From CAYQQU01 sp964419545 (GTDB lineage Bacteria > Bacteroidota > Bacteroidia > Chitinophagales > Saprospiraceae), in NCBI GenBank assembly GCA_964419545.1, contig CAYQQU010000017.1:1-64000 (forward strand): a stretch of DNA of 64,000 nt. Direction: 5' to 3'. Below the pieces are notes generated by a model that made no database searches, was not told where the DNA came from, and saw only the letters and a list, made by a program, of their open reading frames with translations. Positions 38,461 to 46,622 of this stretch are shown here, in pieces. Both the position numbers and the translations under genes were made by a program. The number at the start of each line of letters is the position of its first letter. Position 1 is the stretch's first letter.

Positions 38461-38990
38461 TTTTCAATTTTTACCGCTGCTCGTTCCGTTCCTGCGGGAT
38501 ACGGCCGCGGGTGGACAAATACCTGGTCGCCTACCACTTTGACATCATACGTTTCCAGTTTTTCGGTAAAGGGGGGCGGCGACTGGCCGTTATGGGGCAG
38601 GTACTGATAACCGTGCCAGGGGCAGGTGATGCAGCCGTCGACGATCTTCCCTTCTCCGAGGGGGCCGTTCTGGTGGCGGCAACGGTTGCTCACCGCCGAA
38701 AGCTTCCCGTCATAACGGAAAATGGCGATGTTCTCCCCGTCGGCGATGATGGTCTTGGCCCGATTTTCAGCGATGTCCGGCCAGCGGCAGACGAAGACGA
38801 AGCCTTCCTCGTCTTTTTCGCCGGGTTTCAGCTCTTTCCGGGGCGACACCCGGGCAGCGGCCAGGTGCAATCCGATAATGGTCATCATCCCCAGGCCGGT
38901 GGTCACAATCCATACGGGGGAGCTTTCCAGTTGAATGACCCCGAGCATCACGTGGAACACCAACAGGGCATAGGCCAAGTACACCAGCAT
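38457..38990 (-). CDS. Rieske [2Fe-2S] protein with last helices of heme membrane domain
   Basis: The 177-residue frame begins with two helices (MLVYLAYALLVFHVMLGV; VTTGLGMMTIIGLHLAAA) and continues into a Rieske domain with NRCRHQNGPLGEG and CPWHGYQY, the full set of Cys2His2 ligands. In the same frame, four codons upstream of this ATG, lies TAG (39003-39005), the end of the preceding membrane gene. Read through it, the sequence is L-stop-KSLHMLVYLAY...FH. This matches the helix-5 pattern of MsrQ/YedZ (RWQQLHNFVYLVAIL..IH) with the stop in place of Trp. The domain therefore seems to be the second half of one fused protein, possibly restarted at this ATG. Confidence 0.82.
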   Translation of the reverse strand: MLVYLAYALLVFHVMLGVIQLESSPVWIVTTGLGMMTIIGLHLAAARVSPRKELKPGEKDEEGFVFVCRWPDIAENRAKTIIADGENIAIFRYDGKLSAVSNRCRHQNGPLGEGKIVDGCITCPWHGYQYLPHNGQSPPPFTEKLETYDVKVVGDQVFVHPRPYPAGTERAAVKIEK

Positions 38991-39002
38991 GTGGAGGGAC
39001 TT

Positions 39003-39494
39003 CTAAAGGCCGGGGCTCAGGTTTTTCAGCCAAAAATCGTGACTGGTGGCCGCCATCAGCAAGAGGATCAACAGGGCGAAAAAGCCCAGTGTCTGGAACG
39101 GGAAATTAACCAGCGACCCGTACTGCATATTGGCGGTTAATACCGACAAGAGAGGATCGACATTGCCCAGCGCGTGAAACTGAATGATGTTGAAAATGCC
39201 GTGGACCAGGGCAATGAGGAACATGGTAACCCCCAGGTGCCGGCGGTTGTACAGCAACGGCAAAAAGCGCTTATCGAGCCGGCTGAGCGGGCCGATGGCC
39301 AGAATGATGTGCAGCATCAGAAAGGCCAGGGTGCCGGTTGCGCGAATGATCAGGGTCTCGGGCGTGATTTGCGGAAAAAAGACCAACTGACCGAGGATGA
39401 AAGCCGACAGGTAAATGGCGATGAGCAAAAGCATAATGCGGTCGTAGCGTCGCTTTTGGCGATTCCACGCTACGGGGACGTAATTGGCGCTCAT
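39003..39494 (-). CDS. Ferric-reductase/MsrQ-like heme membrane domain (N-terminal half)
   Basis: The 163-aa protein has four helices. RRHLGVTMFLIALVHGIF carries the heme-ligand-type His of MsrQ/YedZ proteins (R-R-x-L-G...H). The remaining two expected ligand His (SLHMLVY and VFHVMLG) lie in the next frame-matched gene after the TAG at 39003-39005. A nonsense change TGG to TAG, a sequencing error or a genuine split with restart could explain this. Alone, the protein would lack half the heme sites. Its ATG overlaps the stop of a 58-aa membrane gene. Confidence 0.8.
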   Translation of the reverse strand: MSANYVPVAWNRQKRRYDRIMLLLIAIYLSAFILGQLVFFPQITPETLIIRATGTLAFLMLHIILAIGPLSRLDKRFLPLLYNRRHLGVTMFLIALVHGIFNIIQFHALGNVDPLLSVLTANMQYGSLVNFPFQTLGFFALLILLLMAATSHDFWLKNLSPGL

Positions 39495-39667
39495 TGGTTA
39501 TCTATTTGTGGATTTGTCGATTGGGTTTTAGCCGGCGCCTGGTAAAGTGTATCCTGCACCGCCGGTTGCTTCGGGATAACCAGCACGGCGAGCACAAAGA
39601 GCACCGGCAGTATAACAGCCAGAACAATCCAGATGAGGCGATGGCGCTTGCGTAAATCAGGGGTCAT
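39491..39667 (-). CDS. Small membrane protein (58 aa)
   Basis: The gene reads MTPDLRKRHRLIWIVLAVIL, continues in one hydrophobic helix (PVLFVLAVLVI) and ends in a polar tail with PAKTQSTNPQIDNQ. Its TGA overlaps the start of the heme membrane gene (ATGA), and it is 25 bases after a 71-aa membrane gene. A basic N-terminus, one helix and a ~28-residue outer tail predict an N-in single-pass protein. No family is recognised; position suggests an accessory subunit of the redox module. Confidence 0.6.
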   Translation of the reverse strand: MTPDLRKRHRLIWIVLAVILPVLFVLAVLVIPKQPAVQDTLYQAPAKTQSTNPQIDNQ

Positions 39668-39692
39668 GATTCGTCAATTATGGGTGAATGAT

Positions 39693-39908
39693 CTAATCCC
39701 GGGCAGGGCCTCCTCGCAGGACTTTCCACAACAATGTCGGCCACAGCACGATGGCGCCGGGCAACAGTAGCAGGCGCATGGTCCATTTGACCCCCTGAAT
39801 CCCGTCGTCGATGCGTCGCGCTCCGCGAAAAGCAAACCACAGTCCAAAGAGCAGGCCGATCAGCAAATAACCGTAAAAAAGCCAGACGAAAACCTGGAAG
39901 AAAAGCAT
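39693..39908 (-). CDS. Small two-helix membrane protein (71 aa)
   Basis: The protein has two helices (FFQVFVWLFYGYLLIGLLFGLW and LLLLPGAIVLWPTLLW) around a basic loop FAFRGARRIDDG. It begins the redox module that runs through the heme/Rieske genes to msrBA. Similar small proteins (FAFRGA..D) are conserved beside such modules as far as I recall, but no function is known. Confidence 0.65.
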   Translation of the reverse strand: MLFFQVFVWLFYGYLLIGLLFGLWFAFRGARRIDDGIQGVKWTMRLLLLPGAIVLWPTLLWKVLRGGPARD

Positions 39909-39950
39909 GGTAAAATTTTTTGTACCTAAATTAAACAGACTTCTGTTTTT

Positions 39951-40631
39951 TCAGGACTCGTTGTATACTTTTATCACTCCTTCCCGTACTTGTCGTCCGG
40001 AATCCGTCAATAGAAAGTGAATAGCGTCAGCTACGGCAGCCGGAGACGCCCATTTGGAAAAATCAGCATCGGGCATGGCTTCCCGGTTCCTGGGGGTGTC
40101 CATGGTGCCGGGTACAACCACCGAAGCGGTGATGCGCCGGTCCTTGCCATGTGCGTTGATGAGTTCGGCCAGAAAAAATACCAGCTTTTTGGACAACGCG
40201 TATGCGATCAGGTTTTTTCCTTCTTCGGCGTCCAGAGCGGGACGGGCGCCTACCAGGATGATCTGGCCGCCGCCCCGCTTTTCAAAGATAGGCAGCAGGG
40301 CCTGCGTCAGGAAATAGGCAGTCTCGAAATTGAGCCGGTACATTTTCTGTAGCGTCGCTCCGTCGGTTTCGGCGAAGCCGCCCGCCGCGAAGCCACCCAC
40401 TGTCAGTACAGCGGCGCCGACGTCGGCGTCCAGACCGGCGACGTACTGCTGAACCGCCTGCGGATCGGTCAGGTCCACCGGCTCGGCGGCAATGCCTTTT
40501 TCCCGCAGGGCGGCCGCGCTCCGGGGCGAGCCTACCGTGCCGAGGATGGAAAAGCCGTTGGCCGCTAGTTTTTCAGCGATCGCGCCGCCCAGGTTGCCGG
40601 ATGCTCCGGTGATGATTACGCTTGTATTCAT
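39951..40631 (-). CDS. Short-chain dehydrogenase/reductase
   Basis: The 226-aa SDR has the Rossmann motif ITGASGNLGGAIAEKL, a truncated catalytic region (YALSKK for YxxxK) and VVPGTMDTP. It lacks long insertions, so it is a small classical SDR using NAD(P). The substrate is unknown. It starts 31 bases after the MFS gene stop and ends 42 bases before the redox module, linking the sugar part of the array to the redox part. Confidence 0.85.
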   Translation of the reverse strand: MNTSVIITGASGNLGGAIAEKLAANGFSILGTVGSPRSAAALREKGIAAEPVDLTDPQAVQQYVAGLDADVGAAVLTVGGFAAGGFAETDGATLQKMYRLNFETAYFLTQALLPIFEKRGGGQIILVGARPALDAEEGKNLIAYALSKKLVFFLAELINAHGKDRRITASVVVPGTMDTPRNREAMPDADFSKWASPAAVADAIHFLLTDSGRQVREGVIKVYNES

Positions 40632-40662
40632 TTTTCGGTGTTTTTTCGGTTTTCAAAATCGC

Positions 40663-41877
40663 TCATCTGTTGCCGGCTACGGCGCGCTCCGCTTCAGCGG
40701 GCTGTGCTTTCTTTCGCGTGGCGTATAAATATCCGGCCAGGCCGATCATCACTACCGCGTAAAAGGCGGAAAACTGGATGATCACGCCCAGAGAGAAAGC
40801 TTCGTTCAACTGACCGATGACGTTGGAGCTGACGCCGGTGCCCAGCTGAAGTGCAGCGACCAACATGCCCGAGACCGTGGCGGAATGCGCCGGAAACTCG
40901 TCCGTAGCGATACTGATGGAAAAAGGAAAGTAAAACGAAAGCCCCAGTCCGGCGATCAGGAGGGCGGCGTAGTTGGGAATAACGCCTTCGATTTGCGGCA
41001 TCGAAAAAAATACCGCGGCGACCAATAACGGCATGACGACGTGCAGCAGGCGCAGATTAAAGCGCAGGGCGGCTACCGTAAATAACAGCCGCCCGCCGGC
41101 GATGGCGCCCCAGAATAAAGAAAGGCCGAGCGAAGCATCCGCCAGCGATAAGCCGGCCTGTTTTTCCAGGTAGATGGGCGCCCAGTTGCCAAAGGTGGCT
41201 TCGCAGGCGCCGTACAGAAAGACGACCAGGAAAAAGAGCCACGCCCGCGCCGGCGCTCGCCTGCCGCCTGGTGTTTCCGAAGTCGCTTCATCGGTTTCGA
41301 GGGGCATCGCCAGGGGCGTCATCCACAGTACGAGCAATAAAGAGAGGCCGCCCGTCAGCACCGCTGCGCCCCACCAGAAGCCTTGCGCCGCAAAAAAGTT
41401 GACCAGAATGGAGCTGAGCGCCGTGCCCAGCCCCAGCAAAATGTGGAGACCGGTAACGGCTGAGGCTTCTTTTCCCGGGAAAAAACTGTAGGCGTATGGA
41501 TTAACGGCGGTAATGGTGAAACCAAAACCGGTACCCAGTGCGGTAGTGCCCAGCATCAGTAAAAGGAACGGCAGGATGCCGCTGCCGATCACGAAATGGC
41601 TCGCCGCCAGCAGGACCATCGATAAGAAGTTGGCCATCAGGCCGGCGCGCAACACCTGTTTCATTCCCCAGCGCCGCGCCAGCGCGGGCGCCGAAAAGGA
41701 TGCGATGATGGCCATGGTGATCTGCGGCGTGAAAAGGACGCCGAACTGGCCGCTGCTCAGACCGTGAAATTCCGGGTTGGTAAAGATCGGACCGGCCGCG
41801 GGATACATGATCAGCGCGATCCCCTGCAGCAGGCCGCTCAGGTAAACGATGGCGATGGCTTGGTTACGGGTTGGCAT
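40663..41877 (-). CDS. MFS transporter
   Basis: The 404-aa protein has 12 predicted helices and MFS-like loops (SAPALARRWGMKQVLRAGL, GATFGNWAPIYLEKQAG, SLGLSLFWGAIAGGRLLF). Its start overlaps the stop region of the glycogen-debranching gene by 14 bases, so it is translationally coupled to it. It may export or import a sugar or sugar acid produced by the neighbouring enzymes, but transport specificity cannot be read. Confidence 0.85.
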   Translation of the reverse strand: MPTRNQAIAIVYLSGLLQGIALIMYPAAGPIFTNPEFHGLSSGQFGVLFTPQITMAIIASFSAPALARRWGMKQVLRAGLMANFLSMVLLAASHFVIGSGILPFLLLMLGTTALGTGFGFTITAVNPYAYSFFPGKEASAVTGLHILLGLGTALSSILVNFFAAQGFWWGAAVLTGGLSLLLVLWMTPLAMPLETDEATSETPGGRRAPARAWLFFLVVFLYGACEATFGNWAPIYLEKQAGLSLADASLGLSLFWGAIAGGRLLFTVAALRFNLRLLHVVMPLLVAAVFFSMPQIEGVIPNYAALLIAGLGLSFYFPFSISIATDEFPAHSATVSGMLVAALQLGTGVSSNVIGQLNEAFSLGVIIQFSAFYAVVMIGLAGYLYATRKKAQPAEAERAVAGNR

Positions 41878-43828
41878 CAGGCTGTTTTTCGTTAATTTCG
41901 GTAAATACTTTCAGGAGCATCCCGATCGACCAGGCTTGTTGTATGCAGCCCCGGCCGGTGTCGGGCGTTTCGCCGTCGAATATCTCGGATATGCCGTGCA
42001 GGCAGCTTTTTTCGTAAAAATGCCGGCGCAGCGGTTCCATCTTCCGGCGGATCTGTTTTTGGGCTTTCTCGTCGTATTTGTTGACCTTGAGGTAAGCCAG
42101 CGCATATTCTCCCCACAAGAAAGCCCAAACGGTCCCTTGGTGGTAGGCGCCGTCGCGGTTCCACTGATCACCGCCGTAAACCGGCTTGAAGTCGGCGTGG
42201 TCGGGAGAAAGGGAGCGTAGCCCCAGGTCGGTGTAGAGCGTCTCTTCCACTTTAGCGACTACCGCTTTGGCTTCTTTTTGCGTAAGCGGCGAAAAGGGCA
42301 GACTCACAGCGTAGATCTGATTGGGCCGTACGGCGTCATCGACGAATTCATTGGGGATGACCAGATCGTTGAGGTAGCCTTGCTCATTGACAAAAAACTG
42401 CCGGAATGTCCGGGCTAGTTGCTTAATTTGTTTTTTCTCTCCCTCAACCGCTTGGCCGATCTTTTCGCCCAATTCGGCATAAATACACAAGGCGTTGTAC
42501 CAGAGGGCGTTGACCTCTACCGGGCAACCGTGGCGCGGCGTTACGACGTAGTCGCCCACGCGGGCGTCCATCCAGGTGAGCTGAGAGAGCTCCTCGCCGC
42601 CGAAGAGCAATCCTTCCTCGGTGACGTGGATCTGATAGCGGGTTCCCGCCCGGTGTGCATCCAGTACTTCGGTGAGCCGGGGAAAAACCTCCTCGATAAA
42701 GGCCTGATCACCAAACTGCCGGTCGTACTCGTAAAGCACTACGAAAAGCCAGAGGGTAGCGTCGATGGTATTGTATTCGGGCGTTTCGCCCTGATCGGGA
42801 AAGCGATTGGGGAGCATCCCGCCGTCAAGGTATTGCAAAAAGGTGCGGATGATGGATTCCGAGACTTCTTTTTTGCCCAGCGCCACGGTCAGACCGCGCA
42901 TGGCGATCATGGTGTCGCGCCCCCAGTCGGCAAACCAATGGTAACCGGCAATGAGGGTATGCGCATTCGAGGATTGGCGCCGGACCAGAAACTGGTCGCC
43001 GCTCAAGGCGAGGTCCTGAAAGAAAACATCCCCGGCACCGGGACGCAGCGCTGCCAGTCGCTCAATCTCCGCGGCCTGCCAGGCGGCCGGGTCGCCTTCC
43101 GTCAGGTCCGCTTCGGTGGTGAAGATAAGATAGGCCGTTTCGCCGGGCGCCAGGATTAATCGCAGGTGGCCAAGGCTGCGGGCGTCCTCCTGGAAATCGA
43201 GCCCCCGGTAGCGTTCGCGCTCGTACTCGAATTGATAAAACCAGGCCGGTTCGCTCGTGAACGCTCCGTGAGTGTAGCGAAAATAGAGGGGCGGGGCGCC
43301 GTAATGGGCATGGATTTGCAGCGCGTGATCGCCCGCCGCCCGGCAATAAAAGTCAAAATAATCGTCAGCGCGGAACAAGCTATGGTAATCCCGGGCGACA
43401 AATAGCGGGTTGAGCTCCAGTTCATAGGCTTGTTCGCCGGTATTTTCGTAAGCCACTACCGTGGTGTTGGAACCGTGCACCATGAAGACTGTCTTGGACA
43501 GCCGGGCCGCCGCTGCCTGGTAAAAGGCGCGGGGCAGAGGATCGCGTTCAAAGCCGGTGAGGTATTGAAAACCCTGCGGATGTACGACGCCGGGAAAAGC
43601 ATTGGAGCTGAGCGCTACGGCACTATCGCCGGCGATTAACTTTTCTTCGATTTTGGAGACCAGCACCCGGCGGTCGGTGGGTGGATTGAAGGCGGCTACC
43701 AGCAGGCCGTGGTAGCGACGCGTGTTGGCGCCGGCCACGGTCGAGGATGCGTAACCGCCCAGCCCGTTGGTGACGAGCCACTCCTGCTCCGTGAGTTCCG
43801 TAAAGTCGGGATTCGAATAGGTTAACAT
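41864..43828 (-). CDS. Glycogen debranching enzyme (amylo-alpha-1,6-glucosidase)
   Basis: The ~654-aa protein has a GDE N-terminal beta domain (EWLVTNGLGGYASSTV, GANTRRYHGLLVAAF, RRVLVSKIEEKL) and a GDE_C (alpha/alpha)6 barrel (GYHWFADWGRDTMIAMRGL, DATLWLFV, TPRHGCPVEVNALWYNAL, GDQWNRDGAYHQGTVWAFL). It hydrolyses alpha-1,6 branches of glycogen-type glucans. The ATG at 43828 (MLTYSNPDFTELTEQEW) matches the usual start; the longer frame adds 28 basic/Cys-rich residues. No signal peptide, so it is cytoplasmic, beside GH15 and GH63-like hydrolases. Confidence 0.92.
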   Translation of the reverse strand: MLTYSNPDFTELTEQEWLVTNGLGGYASSTVAGANTRRYHGLLVAAFNPPTDRRVLVSKIEEKLIAGDSAVALSSNAFPGVVHPQGFQYLTGFERDPLPRAFYQAAAARLSKTVFMVHGSNTTVVAYENTGEQAYELELNPLFVARDYHSLFRADDYFDFYCRAAGDHALQIHAHYGAPPLYFRYTHGAFTSEPAWFYQFEYERERYRGLDFQEDARSLGHLRLILAPGETAYLIFTTEADLTEGDPAAWQAAEIERLAALRPGAGDVFFQDLALSGDQFLVRRQSSNAHTLIAGYHWFADWGRDTMIAMRGLTVALGKKEVSESIIRTFLQYLDGGMLPNRFPDQGETPEYNTIDATLWLFVVLYEYDRQFGDQAFIEEVFPRLTEVLDAHRAGTRYQIHVTEEGLLFGGEELSQLTWMDARVGDYVVTPRHGCPVEVNALWYNALCIYAELGEKIGQAVEGEKKQIKQLARTFRQFFVNEQGYLNDLVIPNEFVDDAVRPNQIYAVSLPFSPLTQKEAKAVVAKVEETLYTDLGLRSLSPDHADFKPVYGGDQWNRDGAYHQGTVWAFLWGEYALAYLKVNKYDEKAQKQIRRKMEPLRRHFYEKSCLHGISEIFDGETPDTGRGCIQQAWSIGMLLKVFTEINEKQPDANP

Positions 43829-43935
43829 AGATTTTCTTTTGGGTGGTTTTGGGCAAAGGCATAGGAGAGGCTCGGCCCTGTGCGTTCCCGGCCCTTTGCA
43901 TAAAATGATCACTCCAGGTTTTTATTCACAAATCA

Positions 43936-46593
43936 CTAGCCCTTCCAGCCGACGCGGTCGATGAGCTCCGCCACCAGGCCGGTCCAGCCCGTCTGGTGGG
44001 AAGCGCCGACGCCGCGTGCGGTATCGCCGTGAAAGTATTCGTAAAAAAGCACCAGGTCGCGGAAATGCGGATCGTCGCGGTAAATGTCGTAATTGCCGTG
44101 TACCGGCCGGGCTCCGTCTGCGTCCCGCCGGAAGATATGGATCAGGCGCTGCGAGATATCGTTGGCCGCCGTTTCCAGGTCGACCATTCGGCCCGAACCG
44201 GTGGGGCATTCCACCTGCATGGAATCTTCGAAATAGTAGTGGTAGGTGTGCAGCGCCTGAATGAGGAGGTAGTTCATCGGCATCCATACCGGCCCGCGCC
44301 AGTTGGAGTTGCCGCCGAACAAGCCGGTCGTCGATTCGCCGGGCTCGTACTGCAGGCCGAATTCCTGGCCGTCGATATTTACGACGTAGGGCGTTTCGTG
44401 CACTTTCGAGATGGAGCGGATGCCGCCTTTGCCGAAAAATTCCGATTCGTTGAGCAGAGCTTCCAGCAGGTGTTGCAGCCGATCGCGCGGCACGAGAGAG
44501 AGCAGGATGTCTTTCCCTTCGTGGAATTCCTCGATGACCAGGTGTTCGTCGTTTGCTTTGCGGTATTTCATAAACCACCGGAGGCGTTTCTCGAAATCGG
44601 GCAGCTTGTCGAGCTGACGGCGTTCCAGCACCAGGGTGGCGAACAAGGTCGAAAGGCCGACCAGCGATCTGACTTTCAACGGGATATAGCGTCCGTCAGG
44701 CATGGCGAGGATGTCGAAAAAGAAACCCTGTTCTTCGTCCCAGGAGCCCACCCAGTCTTCCCCGATCCGGTTGAGGGAGGCGGCGATGTAGACGAAATGT
44801 TCTAAGAACTTGGTGGCGACGTCTTCGTAGGCGATATCGTCTTCGCCGAGGATGGTGGCGATTTCCAGCATATTCAGGCAGTACATTGCCATCCAGGCGG
44901 TGCCGTCGGCCTGTTCGAGGTGGCCGCCGCCGGGGATGAAGCTGCTGCGGTCGAAAACGCCGATGTTGTCGAGGCCGAGGAATCCGCCTTCGAAGACGTT
45001 ATTGCCGTTATGGTCTTTGCGGTTGACCCACCAGGTGAAGTTGAGCAGGAGTTTCTGGAAGACGCGCTTCAGGAATGTTTTGTCGGGTTGGCCGCTGCGG
45101 TCGGCGTCGATCTTGTATACCTGCAGGCAGGCCCAGGCGTGTACGGGCGGGTTGACGTCGCCGAAAGCCCACTCGTAGGCCGGGATCTGGCCGTTGGGAT
45201 GCATGTACCATTCGCGCAAAAACAGGATGAGCTGGTTTTTGGCGAATTCGGCGTCCAGCATCGCCAGGGGGACGCAGTGAAAGGCCAGGTCCCAGGCGGC
45301 ATACCAGGGGTATTCCCACTTGTCGGGCATAGAGATGATATCCTCGTTATTGAGGGTTGCCCATTCTTTGTTCCGGCCGTATTTGCGGCCTTCCGGCGGG
45401 GTAGGCTGGCCGGGATCGCCGTTGAGCCAGCGCGGCATATCGATGTTGAAGTACTGTTTGGTCCAGAGCATGCCGGCGAAAGCCTGGCGCTGGATGTTGG
45501 CGAGGTCTTCGTCTTCTCCTTTTCGGAAACCGCGGTAGAATTCGTCGGCTTCCCGGATGCGGGTGTCGAAGGTCTTCCCGAATCCGGCGCCGAGAGGATC
45601 GGCGGGTGCGTTCTTTTCCGGACAGAGGCGCAGTCGGATCTCGACTTGTTCTCCCGGGGCCAGATCGGCCCGGTAAAGCGGCGCGCATTTGGTGCCCTCT
45701 GTTTTGGCTTCCAGCCAATCGAAGTCCTGCTGGGTGACCGCCCGGTGGAAAGCGTCTTTGACAAAAGGCGATTCGTTGGGCAGATCGAAAAGGCGCTCGG
45801 CATCGGTTTCGTTTTCGGTGAAAAGCAAGCGGTCGGTGGGGGAGAACCACAGCTGGTAGTTCCCGGTTTCGGGGTGCTTCACCTCGACGTAAGCTTGTCC
45901 TGAAGCGTTGTGCGCCAATTGCATCGACGGTTTTTCCGGCATCAGCCCGAAGGCCCAGAGGTTGCGGAACCAAAGGGTCGGCAATATCCAGACGGGAGCG
46001 TCCTGGTTGCCCCGGTTGTGCACCGTAATGCGGATAAGCAGGTCTTCCTCGTCGGCTTTGGCGTATTCGGTAAAGACGTCGAAATAGTTTTTATCGGCAA
46101 AAGCGGGGGTATCCAGCAGCTCGTATTCCAGCTCGTGTTTGGAGCGGCTGCCGTTCGTGGCCACCAGGTCGCCGTAGGGGAATGCCGCCTGCGGGTACTT
46201 GTACAGGTGCTTCATGTAGGCGTGGCTGGGCAGGTTGTCGAGGTAGTAATACAACTCTTTGACGTCCTCGCCGTGGTTGCCCTGCGGGCCGGCCAGTCCG
46301 AACAGGCGTTCCTTCAGGATGGGGTCGTTGCCGTTCCAGAGGGCCGGTGCGAAGCAGATGCGTTGTTGGTCGTCGGAGACGCCCGCCAGGCCGTCTTCGC
46401 CCCAGCGGTAGACGCGCGAGCGGGCGTGGTCGTGCGGGAAAAAGTCCCAGGCTTCGCCGTGTTCGCTGTAGTCTTCGCGCACGGTGCCCCATTGGCGCTC
46501 GCTGAGGTAGGGCCCCCATTTGAGCCACTTTTTATTTTCCTGGTAGGTTTCGCGCAGGCGTTTTTGCTCCTGCGATTGTTTTGCTTTTGCCAT
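43936..46593 (-). CDS. GH63-like glucosidase
   Basis: The 885-aa cytoplasmic protein has a beta-rich N-terminal domain (to ~340, WKWGPYLSERQWGTVREDYS) and an (alpha/alpha)6 glycosidase barrel with GH63/mannosylglycerate-hydrolase-like features (YPWYAAWDLAFHCVPLAML, YEWAFGDVNPPVHAWACLQV, NWRGPVWMPMNYLLIQAL, ASHQTGWTGLVAELI). Relatives include fungal YMR196W-type glucosidases, so the substrate is a small glucosyl compound or alpha-glucan. It lies 29 bases after the GH15 gene and is probably in the same transcript. Confidence 0.88.
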   Translation of the reverse strand: MAKAKQSQEQKRLRETYQENKKWLKWGPYLSERQWGTVREDYSEHGEAWDFFPHDHARSRVYRWGEDGLAGVSDDQQRICFAPALWNGNDPILKERLFGLAGPQGNHGEDVKELYYYLDNLPSHAYMKHLYKYPQAAFPYGDLVATNGSRSKHELEYELLDTPAFADKNYFDVFTEYAKADEEDLLIRITVHNRGNQDAPVWILPTLWFRNLWAFGLMPEKPSMQLAHNASGQAYVEVKHPETGNYQLWFSPTDRLLFTENETDAERLFDLPNESPFVKDAFHRAVTQQDFDWLEAKTEGTKCAPLYRADLAPGEQVEIRLRLCPEKNAPADPLGAGFGKTFDTRIREADEFYRGFRKGEDEDLANIQRQAFAGMLWTKQYFNIDMPRWLNGDPGQPTPPEGRKYGRNKEWATLNNEDIISMPDKWEYPWYAAWDLAFHCVPLAMLDAEFAKNQLILFLREWYMHPNGQIPAYEWAFGDVNPPVHAWACLQVYKIDADRSGQPDKTFLKRVFQKLLLNFTWWVNRKDHNGNNVFEGGFLGLDNIGVFDRSSFIPGGGHLEQADGTAWMAMYCLNMLEIATILGEDDIAYEDVATKFLEHFVYIAASLNRIGEDWVGSWDEEQGFFFDILAMPDGRYIPLKVRSLVGLSTLFATLVLERRQLDKLPDFEKRLRWFMKYRKANDEHLVIEEFHEGKDILLSLVPRDRLQHLLEALLNESEFFGKGGIRSISKVHETPYVVNIDGQEFGLQYEPGESTTGLFGGNSNWRGPVWMPMNYLLIQALHTYHYYFEDSMQVECPTGSGRMVDLETAANDISQRLIHIFRRDADGARPVHGNYDIYRDDPHFRDLVLFYEYFHGDTARGVGASHQTGWTGLVAELIDRVGWKG

Positions 46594-46622
46594 AGCGGTT
46601 TATTTCTTTCCGTTTTCTTTTT

